Part shown: piece after piece, positions 1 through 7,276 of the stretch | Numbering within the stretch: the stretch's first letter is position 1 | How the letters are laid out: each line of letters opens with the position of its first letter | Origin: Oscillospiraceae bacterium | GTDB lineage: Bacteria; Bacillota; Clostridia; Oscillospirales; CAG-272 | DNA: 32,715 nucleotides | Direction of reading: 5' to 3' | Assembly (NCBI GenBank): GCA_015063585.1 | Contig: SVTW01000022.1 | Location: 1 to 32,715 of the forward strand | Program-made: the position numbers and the translations under genes | Notes under the pieces: model-generated | Seen by the model: the letters and a program-made list of their open reading frames with translations, nothing else | What the model was told of the DNA's origin: nothing | The model's database searches: none

Positions 1-93
1 GTTGTGAATATTCGTTATGCATCCTCTGCCGTTATGCAGGGAGCTGCAGAGGTTATTGTATATGGCACTGCTGTCAAATTTATTGACAAGTAA
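1..93 (+). CDS. C-terminal end of an unidentified protein (truncated by window edge)
   Basis: Frame 1 is open from the first base to a TAA at 91-93, giving 30 residues that end in AAEVIVYGTAVKFIDK. The piece is too short to assign to a family. The coding sequence stops just before the first copy of the 50-bp repeat at 115, so it is probably the last gene before the left accessory patch. The start lies outside the window. Confidence 0.45.
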   Translation, partial: VVNIRYASSAVMQGAAEVIVYGTAVKFIDK

Positions 94-114
94 GCAAATT
101 CCAATTTTTCGAGT

Positions 115-164
115 AGAACAGCGTTGCATGTTGGTGTGATCTTGGTGCAAATTTGGTGCAACAC
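115..164 (+). repeat. 50-bp dispersed repeat, copy 1
   Basis: This 50-bp sequence is identical to 930-979, and a 39-nt shortened form lies at 2436-2474. It contains an internal direct repeat (TTGGTGCAA twice) and inverted ends (GTTGCA and TGCAAC). It follows the stop of the first gene by about 20 bases. Confidence 0.85.
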
Positions 165-173
165 TTTATGCGA

Positions 174-263
174 CGATACTCACGATATTCACAATATCGC
201 ACGAAAACATACGAGAAATGCACGATATCACACGTATTTCCACGATATTCACGATATCAAACG
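174..263 (+). repeat. Degenerate short tandem repeats (CACGATAT-type)
   Basis: About 90 bases are built from imperfect 9-nt units such as ACGATACTC and ACGATATTC, with shorter echoes (CACGATAT, ACGATATC). The matching place in the second spacer (after 979) has only a few bases, so this looks like a local expansion. No coding signal is seen here. Confidence 0.55.
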
Positions 264-320
264 GCGTTGCTAAAACTCCAAGAGATAAGTTATTATTTCA
301 TCGGATTATCTTCGAAAATT

Positions 321-355
321 ACAGCATTCACTTCGGTGGGTGCTGTTTTTCTTTT
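321..355 (+). terminator. Rho-independent terminator with UUCG-type tip
   Basis: The hairpin ACAGCA...TGCTGT (321-326 with 341-346) has an inner CAC-TTCG-GTG tip and is followed by a T-rich run. It would stop transcripts entering from the first gene. Confidence 0.7.
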
Positions 356-405
356 GTAGGGGAGACCTGCGGTCTCCCGCGGGCGAACGCAGTTCGCCCC
401 TACAA
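354..405. repeat. Double-hairpin palindrome, copy 1
   Basis: The outer inverted ends TTGTAGGGG and CCCCTACAA enclose two adjacent hairpins (AGACC-tgc-GGTCT, then CGAAC-gca-GTTCG) joined by CCCGCGGG. The same architecture with different stem bases is at 1071-1122, which suggests that the fold rather than the sequence is kept. Confidence 0.8.
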
Positions 406-444
406 TAAAGGGCGGTTCAATTTGTAAAGAATTGAGCCGTCCTA

Positions 445-473
445 TTTACTTTTCACCGTTTTTATGGTATAAT
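445..473 (+). promoter_or_regulatory. SigA-type promoter for the 516 gene
   Basis: TTTACT, a 17-nt spacer and TATAAT, ending about 42 bases before the start codon. The flanks resemble the promoter at 1177-1205. Confidence 0.65.
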
Positions 474-515
474 ACAACTAATCGGTAAACTTGAATTTGA
501 CAGGAGGTTGACAAT

Positions 516-875
516 ATGAAGCAAAGTATTTTAACATTAATAAATAACAACTTAAAGAAGTGCTTGATAATCTTGATTTTTCTGTCTGCCTTGGATGTTG
601 CCGCATTTGTTATAGCTCTTGGTTATTCATCTGCAGTTTGTGCTTCATCATTTTTAGCATGGATGACTGCTATATATACCATATCAAATGTTAGCGGTGC
701 CAAATTTGGTCGATTATTTAATATGCATATCATTCGCTGGTATTATTTAAAAAATCATGACAAGGAAAGCACATATCAAATAAGTTGCTTAAAATATATC
801 GCCGTATTGTTGCCTATTAGTGCAATGTGGTCCATTGTAAATGCTTTTGTAGCAATTGTCACAAAAATTATTTGA
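516..875 (+). CDS. Small hydrophobic membrane protein, unknown function
   Basis: This is a 119-aa protein with about three hydrophobic stretches (residues ~17-36, ~40-56 and ~92-117) separated by a short basic loop, so an inner-membrane location is likely. AGGAGG lies 8-9 bases before the ATG and a good promoter precedes it. I do not recognise the family. The gene is AT-rich compared with the core genes further right, and it stands alone between two related repeat-bearing spacers, which suggests a recently acquired or mobile cassette. Its function cannot be given from sequence. Confidence 0.7.
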   Translation: MKQSILTLINNNLKKCLIILIFLSALDVAAFVIALGYSSAVCASSFLAWMTAIYTISNVSGAKFGRLFNMHIIRWYYLKNHDKESTYQISCLKYIAVLLPISAMWSIVNAFVAIVTKII

Positions 876-929
876 CAATAAATCTCGCGTTCCGAGTAAA
901 GCATTTCACCCCATTTCAAATTGCCCTAC

Positions 930-979
930 AGAACAGCGTTGCATGTTGGTGTGATCTTGGTGCAAATTTGGTGCAACAC
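930..979 (+). repeat. 50-bp dispersed repeat, copy 2
   Basis: Identical over 50 bases to 115-164. It lies about 55 bases after the stop of the 516 gene and is followed, as in copy 1, by a related AT-rich stretch, a terminator, a double-hairpin palindrome and a promoter. Confidence 0.85.
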
Positions 980-1038
980 GATTCACGCGATCAAACAGCG
1001 TTCTGAAAACGCCAAGCGATCATTTTTATCTTCTACAT

Positions 1039-1073
1039 AAGGCTCTCGCCACGGTGGGAGCCTTGTTGTTTTG
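1039..1073 (+). terminator. Rho-independent terminator
   Basis: The stem AAGGCTC (1039-1045) pairs with GAGCCTT (1058-1064) and is followed by a T-rich run. It occupies the same place in its spacer as the terminator at 321-355, although the stem sequence differs. Confidence 0.65.
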
Positions 1074-1122
1074 TAGGGGCGACCACCGGTCGCCCGCGGG
1101 CGTTCGATGAACGCTCCTACAA
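1071..1122. repeat. Double-hairpin palindrome, copy 2
   Basis: TTGTAGGGG and CTCCTACAA ends flank the stems CGACC-acc-GGTCG and CGTTC-gat-GAACG around CCCGCGGG. Compared with copy 1, both stems have changed on both sides so that pairing is preserved. Confidence 0.8.
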
Positions 1123-1176
1123 GAAAACCGAATATACGAATCGTGCGGTTCCATTTGCAAAAACGTACTTCCCCTA

Positions 1177-1205
1177 TTTACAATTGCTGAAAATTATGAT
1201 ATAAT
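1177..1205 (+). promoter_or_regulatory. SigA-type promoter for the chrA pair
   Basis: TTTACA, 17 nt, TATAAT. It shares CCTATTTAC and TATAATAC context with the 445-473 promoter, in line with duplication of the whole spacer. Confidence 0.7.
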
Positions 1206-1255
1206 ACGTCTGTTAGATAATCTTGAATTTAACAATGGGATCAATGGAGGCTCTT

Positions 1256-1843
1256 GTGAAGAAAATAAAAGGTTGCCTCGCGCTCTTTTTGACAATGCTG
1301 AAAATAGGGCTGTTCACTTTTGGTGGTGGATATGCTATGATAGCGCTGCTTGAAAATGAGTTCGTAGAAAAAAAGAAATGGCTTGATAAAGATGAATTTT
1401 TGGATATTGCGGCAATTGCTGAATCTACGCCCGGTCCGATTGCTATCAATGCAGCAACTTACATAGGATACAAAAATACCGGAATGATCGGCTCAATGAT
1501 GGCGACTCTTGGCATTTGTATTCCGTCGTTTGTTATTATCTACGCTATTTCGCTGTTTTTTGATGCGTTTCTTTCGTTGACATTGGTTGCATACGCTTTC
1601 AAGGGAATTCAGATATGCGTGGTGTATCTGATCCTTACAGCAGGGCTGAAGATGCTGAAGCAGATGAAGAAGTCTGCATTTAACGTGATCATTATTTCGA
1701 TGACACTGATCTGTATGGTCGTGTTTTCCTTGTTCGCGGTGAAGTTTTCAACGATATTTTACATACTGATCAGTGGAATCTGCGGTGTAGTGGTATATCT
1801 TATCGGCAAAGTCAGAAGGGAGAAAAAACATGATCTATCTTGA
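1256..1843 (+). CDS. chrA: Chromate transporter family protein, first half (short-chain ChrA)
   Basis: This is one half of a CHR-family transporter. The protein carries the family hallmarks FGGGYAM near residue 20 and ESTPGPIAINAATYIGY near residue 60, followed by several membrane segments. I chose the GTG at 1256 because GGAGG lies 5 bases before it; an in-frame TTG at 1223 and ATGs at 1235 and 1244 lack as good a site. The 195-aa length fits a short-chain CHR protein, which works as a pair with its neighbour, and the downstream gene overlaps by 14 bases. The family is linked to chromate efflux in some bacteria, but the substrate in gut Clostridia is uncertain. Confidence 0.88.
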   Translation: MKKIKGCLALFLTMLKIGLFTFGGGYAMIALLENEFVEKKKWLDKDEFLDIAAIAESTPGPIAINAATYIGYKNTGMIGSMMATLGICIPSFVIIYAISLFFDAFLSLTLVAYAFKGIQICVVYLILTAGLKMLKQMKKSAFNVIIISMTLICMVVFSLFAVKFSTIFYILISGICGVVVYLIGKVRREKKHDLS

Positions 1844-2402
1844 ATTGTTCTTAACCTTCCTTCAAATTGGTGCGTTTTCCTTTGGCGGTGGATATGGAAT
1901 GATCTCGCTGATACGGGAAAAGGTCTTGCTGTACGGTTGGCTTACCGAGGAAGAAATGCTGAATATGATTGCTGTGGCAGAGTCCACACCGGGACCGATC
2001 GCGGTCAATATGGCAACCTTCGTCGGCTCGTCACAAGGCGGTTTTCTCGGTGCGCTCCTTGCTACGCTTGGGGTGGTATTGCCATCGTTTATTATCATTC
2101 TCATCATCGCAGCTTTGATACGAAACTTACTGAAATATGCAGGTGTAAAGGCATTTCTCGGCGGTATCCGTCCGTGCGTTGTTGGGTTGATACTCGCAAC
2201 GGCTATCACGATGTTTATGGGTACGGCAATCGGCTTCAGTAGCATGGGCGATACACTTACCATGGATTTTAAGGGCATTGTCATATTTGCCATATTGATC
2301 GGAATCAGCATCGTAGCAAAGCTTACACTTAAGAAAAAACCAACTCCAATACTGATGATACTCATATCGGCAGGGCTTGGTATGCTGATGTATTCATTAT
2401 AA
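1830..2402 (+). CDS. chrA: Chromate transporter family protein, second half (short-chain ChrA)
   Basis: A 190-aa partner of the upstream CHR protein, with the same motif order: FSFGGGYGM at about residue 16, then ESTPGPIAVNMATFVG at about 50, then hydrophobic segments to the end. AAGGGAG precedes the ATG, which lies inside the upstream gene (14-base overlap), so the two are translationally coupled. The pair is known in Firmicutes as separately encoded halves of the longer ChrA protein, probably forming a heterodimer in the membrane. The gene ends 33 bases before the third, shortened copy of the left-end repeat. Confidence 0.9.
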   Translation: MIYLELFLTFLQIGAFSFGGGYGMISLIREKVLLYGWLTEEEMLNMIAVAESTPGPIAVNMATFVGSSQGGFLGALLATLGVVLPSFIIILIIAALIRNLLKYAGVKAFLGGIRPCVVGLILATAITMFMGTAIGFSSMGDTLTMDFKGIVIFAILIGISIVAKLTLKKKPTPILMILISAGLGMLMYSL

Positions 2403-2435
2403 AAACCTTGATAAGCAAGTTCCAATTTGCCCTAC

Positions 2436-2474
2436 AGAACAGCGTTGCGTGTTGGTTTGATTTTGGTACAACAC
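2436..2474 (+). repeat. Dispersed repeat, copy 3 (11-nt deletion)
   Basis: This matches 115-164 and 930-979 but lacks one 11-nt internal segment and has several base changes. It lies directly upstream of the truncated NUDIX coding remnant, so it may mark a recombination joint. Confidence 0.75.
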
Positions 2475-2516
2475 GGTTCACGCTATCAAACCAAATTTCC
2501 AAATAAAATAAACGTG

Positions 2517-2696
2517 ATGAAACGGTCGGTATATTTTCTTGGAAAATACAAATCAGGACAGCTTATCTGTCAAGCATCTGAGATTGCCGACGCAGAGTTT
2601 CTTCCGCTCGATTCATCACTCGAACGCTTATCTTTCGAAGATACAAAGAACGTTTTGAAAGAGGCAGATGTTTACCTTAATAATATAATAACATAA
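2517..2696 (+). pseudogene. C-terminal remnant of a NUDIX hydrolase
   Basis: The 59 codons from ATG 2517 resemble the end of a bacterial NUDIX (Ap4A-pyrophosphatase-type) protein: MKRSVYFLGKY, then a FLPLDSSLERLSFED segment and a final NVLKEADVYL helix. The NUDIX box (GX5EX7REUXEEXGU), which should lie upstream, is absent, and the sequence before it is repeat copy 3. No clear ribosome binding site is seen. I read it as a gene whose 5' part was replaced or deleted. The assignment rests on pattern recognition of the C-terminal half only. Confidence 0.6.
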
Positions 2697-2730
2697 TTGA
2701 TAAAATCTCATTTTTATGGAGTGTAACAGC

Positions 2731-3405
2731 ATGAATATCAAAACCTATCCGCACAACGAAAACCGCCACGGCATCAATTTTGTTGTCGCTTACCCAAACG
2801 ATTATCGGGATCTGTCGCTGATCGTCTATCTCCACGGTGCGGGAGAACGCGGTGAAAACGTCTCGCATTTGTATCGGCACGGCATTCCAAAACTGATCCA
2901 AGACGGGCGCGAGATCCCAGCCGTGGTGCTCTTTCCGCAATGCCCTGCCTGGGCGGTTTGGGACAACATTGTAACGCTTTTGAAGGCGGTGATCGACGAC
3001 GTGGTTGCGGAATTCGGTATTCGCCCCGATCGCATCTCGATCACGGGATCGAGCATGGGGGGATTTGGCACCTGGATGATGGGCGTAACCTACCCTTCCT
3101 TTTTCGCCGCCATTGCCCCCGTTGCAGGCGGCAACATGTCATGGCGTGCGCTGCGGCTCGTCAACACGCCTGTCCTCGCTTATCACGGCACCAATGACAC
3201 CGCCGTTCCCCCCATCTATTCCCAGCTGATGGTGGACGCGGTCAACCAAAGCGGCGGCAACGCGCGGCTTGTTATGCTGGAGGGCTTCGGCCACAACGAC
3301 GGAATTAACTATGCCTATCGCGAAACCGAGCTGATCGAGTGGCTTGCGGCGCAGCGCAGAACAAACTTTGACCGCATTCCCGACGCGTTTGAAAAATATT
3401 TTTAA
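2731..3405 (+). CDS. Alpha/beta hydrolase (esterase / prolyl-oligopeptidase-like)
   Basis: A 224-aa cytoplasmic serine hydrolase of the compact esterase/phospholipase type often called a dienelactone- or LpqC-like hydrolase. The oxyanion motif HGAGERG is at residues 35-41, the nucleophile elbow GSSMGG places Ser108, the acid is Asp156 in HGTNDTAVP, and the base is His188 in GFGHND, so the full triad is present. ATG 2731 is preferred because GGAGTG lies 7 bases upstream; the ATG at 2716 overlaps that site. There is no signal peptide. Substrate unknown; a carboxylic ester, possibly on plant carbohydrate, is an inference. Confidence 0.85.
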   Translation: MNIKTYPHNENRHGINFVVAYPNDYRDLSLIVYLHGAGERGENVSHLYRHGIPKLIQDGREIPAVVLFPQCPAWAVWDNIVTLLKAVIDDVVAEFGIRPDRISITGSSMGGFGTWMMGVTYPSFFAAIAPVAGGNMSWRALRLVNTPVLAYHGTNDTAVPPIYSQLMVDAVNQSGGNARLVMLEGFGHNDGINYAYRETELIEWLAAQRRTNFDRIPDAFEKYF

Positions 3406-3495
3406 CGCATTTTGTTCAAAATTCAATATCAGTTCATATTTATGTGATAGAATGGCAAAGTAACTTCTCGATATCTACATTTAAGGAGAACTCTT

Positions 3496-4356
3496 ATGAG
3501 CGAAAAAATTATCATCGCAAGCGACAGCACCTCCGATCTCAGCCCCGAACTGATCGCGCGCTACAACGTGCAAATTCTCCCTCTCGGCGTGGCCCTCGGT
3601 GACAAGCAATACACCGACGGTGTGGACATTGACCCCGATTTCATCTACGCATATTATGAAAAAAACGGCGAGCTCCCCAAAACCTCAGCCATTAACCTCG
3701 CCGCTGCCTCCGCCTTTTTCAAAAAACTGACGGCGGACGGCAGTACCGTAATCTTTTTTGCCATCAGCTCGCAAATGTCCTCCACCTTCCAAAACGTGCG
3801 CTTGGCAGCACAGGATTTCGACCGCGTGTTTGTGGTTGACACCCAAAACCTTTCCACGGGCGGCGGTCTGCTGGTTATCAAAGCGGCAGAGATGGCTGCG
3901 GCGGGTAACAGCGCGGAGGAGATCGTTTCCGCCTGTGAGCAAGCGGTTCCCTGCGTGGACGCCTCCTTTGTAATTGACAGTCTGGAGTTTCTACATAAGG
4001 GCGGAAGATGCTCCGCGGTTGCGGCATTTGGTGCAAACCTGCTCCGTCTCAAGCCCTGCATCGTAGTACGCAACGGAAAAATGGGCGTTTCCAAAAAGTA
4101 TCGCGGCAACTATGCCGAGGTTCTCAAGAAATACGTTGCCGAGCAGATCGGTGACGCGTCCGACATTGATCTTTCGCACGTCTTTATCACACACGCAGGC
4201 TGTGACGCGGCAGTTTACGAGGCTTGCATAGAAACCGTAAAGCAGCTCGCGCCCGTTCAGGAGGTTCACCTCACGCGTGCGGGATGCACGATTTCGTCAC
4301 ACTGCGGCAGAAACACGCTCGGCGTGCTGTTCATTCGCAACCACCCGATCGCCTGA
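3496..4356 (+). CDS. DegV family fatty-acid-binding protein
   Basis: A 286-aa DegV-family protein. Such proteins bind a single fatty acid and, in the FakB branch, present it to the kinase FakA to feed phospholipid synthesis. Seen here: the N-terminal SDSTSDLSPELI motif, the TSAINLAAA segment around residue 60, an SSQMSSTFQNVRLAA helix near 93, and GGRCSAVAAFGANLLRLKPC at about 172-191, all typical of the family. AAGGAGA precedes the ATG. Length is normal. No fakA homologue is in the window, so which kinase it serves is unknown. A strong terminator follows. Confidence 0.93.
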   Translation: MSEKIIIASDSTSDLSPELIARYNVQILPLGVALGDKQYTDGVDIDPDFIYAYYEKNGELPKTSAINLAAASAFFKKLTADGSTVIFFAISSQMSSTFQNVRLAAQDFDRVFVVDTQNLSTGGGLLVIKAAEMAAAGNSAEEIVSACEQAVPCVDASFVIDSLEFLHKGGRCSAVAAFGANLLRLKPCIVVRNGKMGVSKKYRGNYAEVLKKYVAEQIGDASDIDLSHVFITHAGCDAAVYEACIETVKQLAPVQEVHLTRAGCTISSHCGRNTLGVLFIRNHPIA

Positions 4357-4363
4357 CCCAACA

Positions 4364-4408
4364 AACGCGAACGCATTGCCATGCTGCAAAATGCGTTCGC
4401 GTTTTTCT
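4364..4408 (+). terminator. Rho-independent terminator of degV
   Basis: A 14-bp perfect stem, AACGCGAACGCATT with AATGCGTTCGCGTT, is followed by a T run. The T run merges into the -35 box of the next promoter. Confidence 0.85.
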
Positions 4409-4436
4409 TGACATTTTCCATATTTCGCGCTATAAT
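4408..4436 (+). promoter_or_regulatory. Consensus SigA promoter for the NUDIX gene
   Basis: TTGACA, 17 nt, TATAAT, both boxes perfect. It starts where the degV terminator ends and lies 37 bases before the start codon. Confidence 0.85.
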
Positions 4437-4473
4437 AAAAGCAAGAATGAAGCGCCGAGAAAGGACACGTATC

Positions 4474-4944
4474 ATGAAATCCACCACACTTTGCTACCCG
4501 GAACGCGACGGAAAATATCTGATGCTCCACCGCACCAAAAAAGAAAATGACGCCAACCGCGACAAATGGCTTGGCGTAGGCGGTCATTTCGAGGAGGGAG
4601 AAAGCCCCGAGGACTGCATGCGGCGCGAGATCTTTGAGGAAACGGGTCTGACGGTTACAAAATTCCGCTATCGCGGCATTGTCACCTTCGTTTCCGACGT
4701 TTGGGAGGGCGAATACATGCACCTGTTCACCTGCTCGGATTGGACGGGTGAGATTGGAGACTGCAACGAGGGCGACCTCGAATGGATCGACAAACGGCGG
4801 CTCTATGACCTGACGATGTGGCAAGGCGACCGCATTTTTTTGGAGCTGCTTGATACCGAGCGTCCGTTTTTCTCACTCAAGCTGACCTATCGCGGCGAGG
4901 AGTTGGTCTCTGCCGTACTCGACGGTGAGCCGCTTCCCATATAA
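4474..4944 (+). CDS. NUDIX hydrolase, MutT/8-oxo-dGTP diphosphatase-like
   Basis: A 156-aa NUDIX protein with a complete catalytic box at residues 37-59 (G37, E43, R51-E52, E55-E56, G58), the Mg-binding helix that cleaves nucleoside diphosphates linked to another group. The N-terminal CYPERDGKYLMLHRTKK strand and the C-terminal extension match the MutT-like group that sanitises oxidised dGTP. AAAGGA precedes the chosen ATG; an upstream ATG at 4381 would lie before the promoter and is rejected. It is a single-gene unit with its own promoter and terminator. The exact nucleotide substrate is not readable from sequence. Confidence 0.9.
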   Translation: MKSTTLCYPERDGKYLMLHRTKKENDANRDKWLGVGGHFEEGESPEDCMRREIFEETGLTVTKFRYRGIVTFVSDVWEGEYMHLFTCSDWTGEIGDCNEGDLEWIDKRRLYDLTMWQGDRIFLELLDTERPFFSLKLTYRGEELVSAVLDGEPLPI

Positions 4945-5007
4945 ACAGAAGTATCACAAAAAAGCAGGCAAAAACGAACGTTTGATCAGAATGTTTGCAT
5001 TTTCCTT

Positions 5008-5050
5008 GTAGGGAACGGCGTAGCGAAGCGACGCCGTTCCCTACTTTTTT
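5008..5050 (+). terminator. Strong terminator, related to the GTAGGG palindromes
   Basis: A perfect 14-bp stem (GTAGGGAACGGCGT with ACGCCGTTCCCTAC) and a 9-nt loop are followed by seven T. It serves the NUDIX gene, and its complement may also serve the convergent gene at 5109. The GTAGGG/CCCTAC ends resemble those at 354-405 and 1071-1122. Confidence 0.85.
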
Positions 5051-5108
5051 TAATCTTCCCCATGAAAAGGCACGAAAAGTCTGCTTTTTATGGATAACCC
5101 ATCGGAAA

Positions 5109-5897
5109 TCAGATGCGCAGATCCTCCCACAGCGCGCGCGGGATCTGTGCGGGGGTCAGGCAGAGATGCTCATCGGTTCTGGAATAGATGGCAAGCAGGA
5201 CGTCACGACACGCGCGAGCGTCCACCACGCGAACCTCCGCGTCGCCAAGCCGTGCGTATTTCATGACGCCAAGCGTCGCAAATGCCTCCTCGAAATTTCC
5301 GAAATTGTCGCTTCCCGTATTGGCATGTCCGCGGAAGGGATGCACGTACTCCTGCCCCGCGGCATCCACCACGGTAACCTCCCATTCGCCCTTGTCGCTC
5401 AGTCGGCCAAGCGCAGCGATCTCATCCACCGCATGAATGTAGGTGTTGCGCTCAAGCCCCACTCCAATGAGCAGAATTTTCACACCAAGCTCTCCAAAGC
5501 GCCACCACGTTCCGCCAACCGGAGCCGGTGTGCGCGCCAGCTCTTCCCCACGAACCAGCTCCTCCGCTCCAACACCGTGCGCCCAAACCGAGTGGGTTGG
5601 GTGAAGCGAGCGAATGCCGTCGCGTCGGACCGCGGCAAGGCGGGGGATCAGACCGATGCAAGGAACCGTCTCATGGACGCGATAAACCGGATTTTGGCGG
5701 TTGACGTTTGCCCACGTATGTGTCGGCACGATCAAAAGCCCCTCTGAGAGATATTCGCAAAAGGCATCGAGAAAGGCATCGGGACCGCCCTCGATCTCCC
5801 CCACGGATTTGTATGACGTGTGGATCAAAACGCGATCGGTTGGAGTGATCCCCATCTGCGCGAGCTGTGCTTTCAGATCCTGTTTTGTATATGACAT
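5109..5897 (-). CDS. Aminoglycoside N(3)-acetyltransferase-like protein
   Basis: A 262-aa protein of the AAC(3) family, which uses acetyl-CoA to acetylate an amine. Seen: the N-terminal LKAQLAQMGITPTDRVLIHTSYKSVGEIEGG region, the acceptor-site PTHTWAN segment near residue 64, and HPTHSVWAHG near residue 105. GGAGG lies 8 bases before ATG 5897; a TTG at 5912 overlaps the Shine-Dalgarno and is unlikely. Length is normal. It follows ddh on the same strand after a terminator. Chromosomal members (for example YokD-like) need not give resistance, so an antibiotic substrate is not implied. Confidence 0.85.
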   Translation of the reverse strand: MSYTKQDLKAQLAQMGITPTDRVLIHTSYKSVGEIEGGPDAFLDAFCEYLSEGLLIVPTHTWANVNRQNPVYRVHETVPCIGLIPRLAAVRRDGIRSLHPTHSVWAHGVGAEELVRGEELARTPAPVGGTWWRFGELGVKILLIGVGLERNTYIHAVDEIAALGRLSDKGEWEVTVVDAAGQEYVHPFRGHANTGSDNFGNFEEAFATLGVMKYARLGDAEVRVVDARACRDVLLAIYSRTDEHLCLTPAQIPRALWEDLRI

Positions 5898-5910
5898 GGT
5901 ATGTTCCTCC

Positions 5911-5950
5911 AAAAAAGCGGAGACATCGCGTTTGTCAACGACATCTCCGC
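5911..5950 (-). terminator. Terminator of ddh (minus strand)
   Basis: On the minus strand GCGGAGA pairs with TCTCCGC and is followed by TTTTTT. It sits between ddh and the AAC(3)-like gene, whose Shine-Dalgarno begins only a few bases later, so expression of that gene may depend on read-through. Confidence 0.7.
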
Positions 5951-5976
5951 ATCAATAAAGACAAGGTTACTTTGCG

Positions 5977-6963
5977 TCAAAGCATTGTAGCGAGCAATTC
6001 CTCATACGAACGCGCGGTAAGATACGCGGGCGGAACGTCAAAAACCGTTTTGCAGCCGTACGCACCCTCACATGCCAACCGATGAGCGGCACGCGCGTAA
6101 GCCACGATCACGGATGCGGTAAATTCGGGATTGGAATCAAGCTTTAAGCTATATTCGATCACGTGCTTGTGCTCCGCGTTCGCGCCTGTTCTGCCGGTTC
6201 GGATCACAAAGCCGCCGTGCGGGATCTCGCTATGGTCACGCCGAAGCTCCTCCGCGGAAATAAAATGCACCGTGGTGTCGTAATCGGCAAAATAATTAGG
6301 CATCTCCTTGATCTCACGCTCGATCCTTGCAAGATCGGCATCGGGCGCGGCAACCACAAAGCACTCTCTCAAATGCTTTTGACGCACGCTAAGCTGCGGT
6401 GCAGAGCCGCTTCGTACCGCATCGAGCGCCGCCTGTACGGGAATGGTGTATTGCTTGGCATCTACCACACCGTCAATACGGCGGATCGCGTCCGAGTGCC
6501 CTTGGCTGACGCCCTTGCCCCAAAAGGTGTAGTCCTCACCGTCGGGCAGGATCGCCGATGCGAGCAAACGGTTGAGTGAGAACATGCCGGGGTCCCAACC
6601 AACCGAGATCATGGCAACGTGGTTTGATTCCTTTGCCGCAGCATCTACAGCAGCAAAATGGGCAGGGATCCGCGCGTGTGTGTCAAAGCTGTCCACTACC
6701 GTAAACAAACGCGCCAATGCCGGTGTTTGCTCGGGCAGGTCGGTCGCGCTACCGCCGCACAGGATCATCACGTCAATTTTCCCAACAAAGGACGCCACCT
6801 CGGAGGCAGCACAGACCTGCGCGTTGGGGGTGTTGATTTTCAACGTGGCGGGATCGCGGCGCGTGAATACCGCAACAAGGGACAGATCCGGATTTTGGCG
6901 GATCGCGTTCTCCACACCTCTGCCAAGATTGCCGTAACCGAAGATACCGATTCTGATTTGCAT
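5977..6963 (-). CDS. ddh: meso-Diaminopimelate D-dehydrogenase
   Basis: A 328-aa NADPH-dependent enzyme that makes meso-diaminopimelate from tetrahydrodipicolinate and ammonia in one step, supplying peptidoglycan and lysine. The N-terminal Rossmann motif GIFGYGNLGRG is at residues 6-16, followed by the FTRRDP segment that contacts NADPH, the ILCGGSATDLPEQ and VVDSFDTHARIP blocks, and SVGWDPGMFSLNRL, all characteristic of Ddh. GAGGA precedes ATG 6963; the longer reading frame upstream lacks a site. Length agrees with the family (~326). Its presence points to the dehydrogenase variant of the DAP pathway; asd, earlier in the pathway, lies at 25668. Confidence 0.95.
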   Translation of the reverse strand: MQIRIGIFGYGNLGRGVENAIRQNPDLSLVAVFTRRDPATLKINTPNAQVCAASEVASFVGKIDVMILCGGSATDLPEQTPALARLFTVVDSFDTHARIPAHFAAVDAAAKESNHVAMISVGWDPGMFSLNRLLASAILPDGEDYTFWGKGVSQGHSDAIRRIDGVVDAKQYTIPVQAALDAVRSGSAPQLSVRQKHLRECFVVAAPDADLARIEREIKEMPNYFADYDTTVHFISAEELRRDHSEIPHGGFVIRTGRTGANAEHKHVIEYSLKLDSNPEFTASVIVAYARAAHRLACEGAYGCKTVFDVPPAYLTARSYEELLATML

Positions 6964-7042
6964 ATTTGATGTCCTCTTTCTGTTTGAAAGGCTTGCGATC
7001 TCACGCTCACCCATGAGGGACCGACCGCAAAATCACAAAAAT

Positions 7043-7071
7043 ATTATAGCACAATTGCGCCCTTGTTGCAA
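7043..7071 (-). promoter_or_regulatory. SigA-type promoter for ddh
   Basis: On the minus strand: TTGCAA, 17 nt, TATAAT, about 80 bases before the ddh start. Confidence 0.75.
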
Positions 7072-7276
7072 TAGGTTCTGCAATCTTTTTTTCAAAAAAA
7101 CAGAATGCCGCCAACGCAGGAAAAAGAAGGCAGAGTCTCCCTCCAATTCCCTGTCTACCGCGCGAGACGCATCCTTTGCAAAGCCACTTTTCTTGCAGAA
7201 TGGCATCATTCCGTGCGAAATCCGCAATACGCCCACGCACAAATATTCTATCAGAAAGGAGGATGTTCTCGCCTAC

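Noticed and set aside
174-263. Replication origin iterons
   Set aside because: The units are degenerate and no replication initiator gene is present.
1256-2402. A single long chrA broken by frameshift
   Set aside because: Both halves carry their own N-terminal motifs and Shine-Dalgarno sites, as expected for the paired short-chain type.
4995-5747. Plus-strand open frame opposite the AAC(3)-like gene
   Set aside because: It starts inside a terminator hairpin and lies antisense to a conserved protein.
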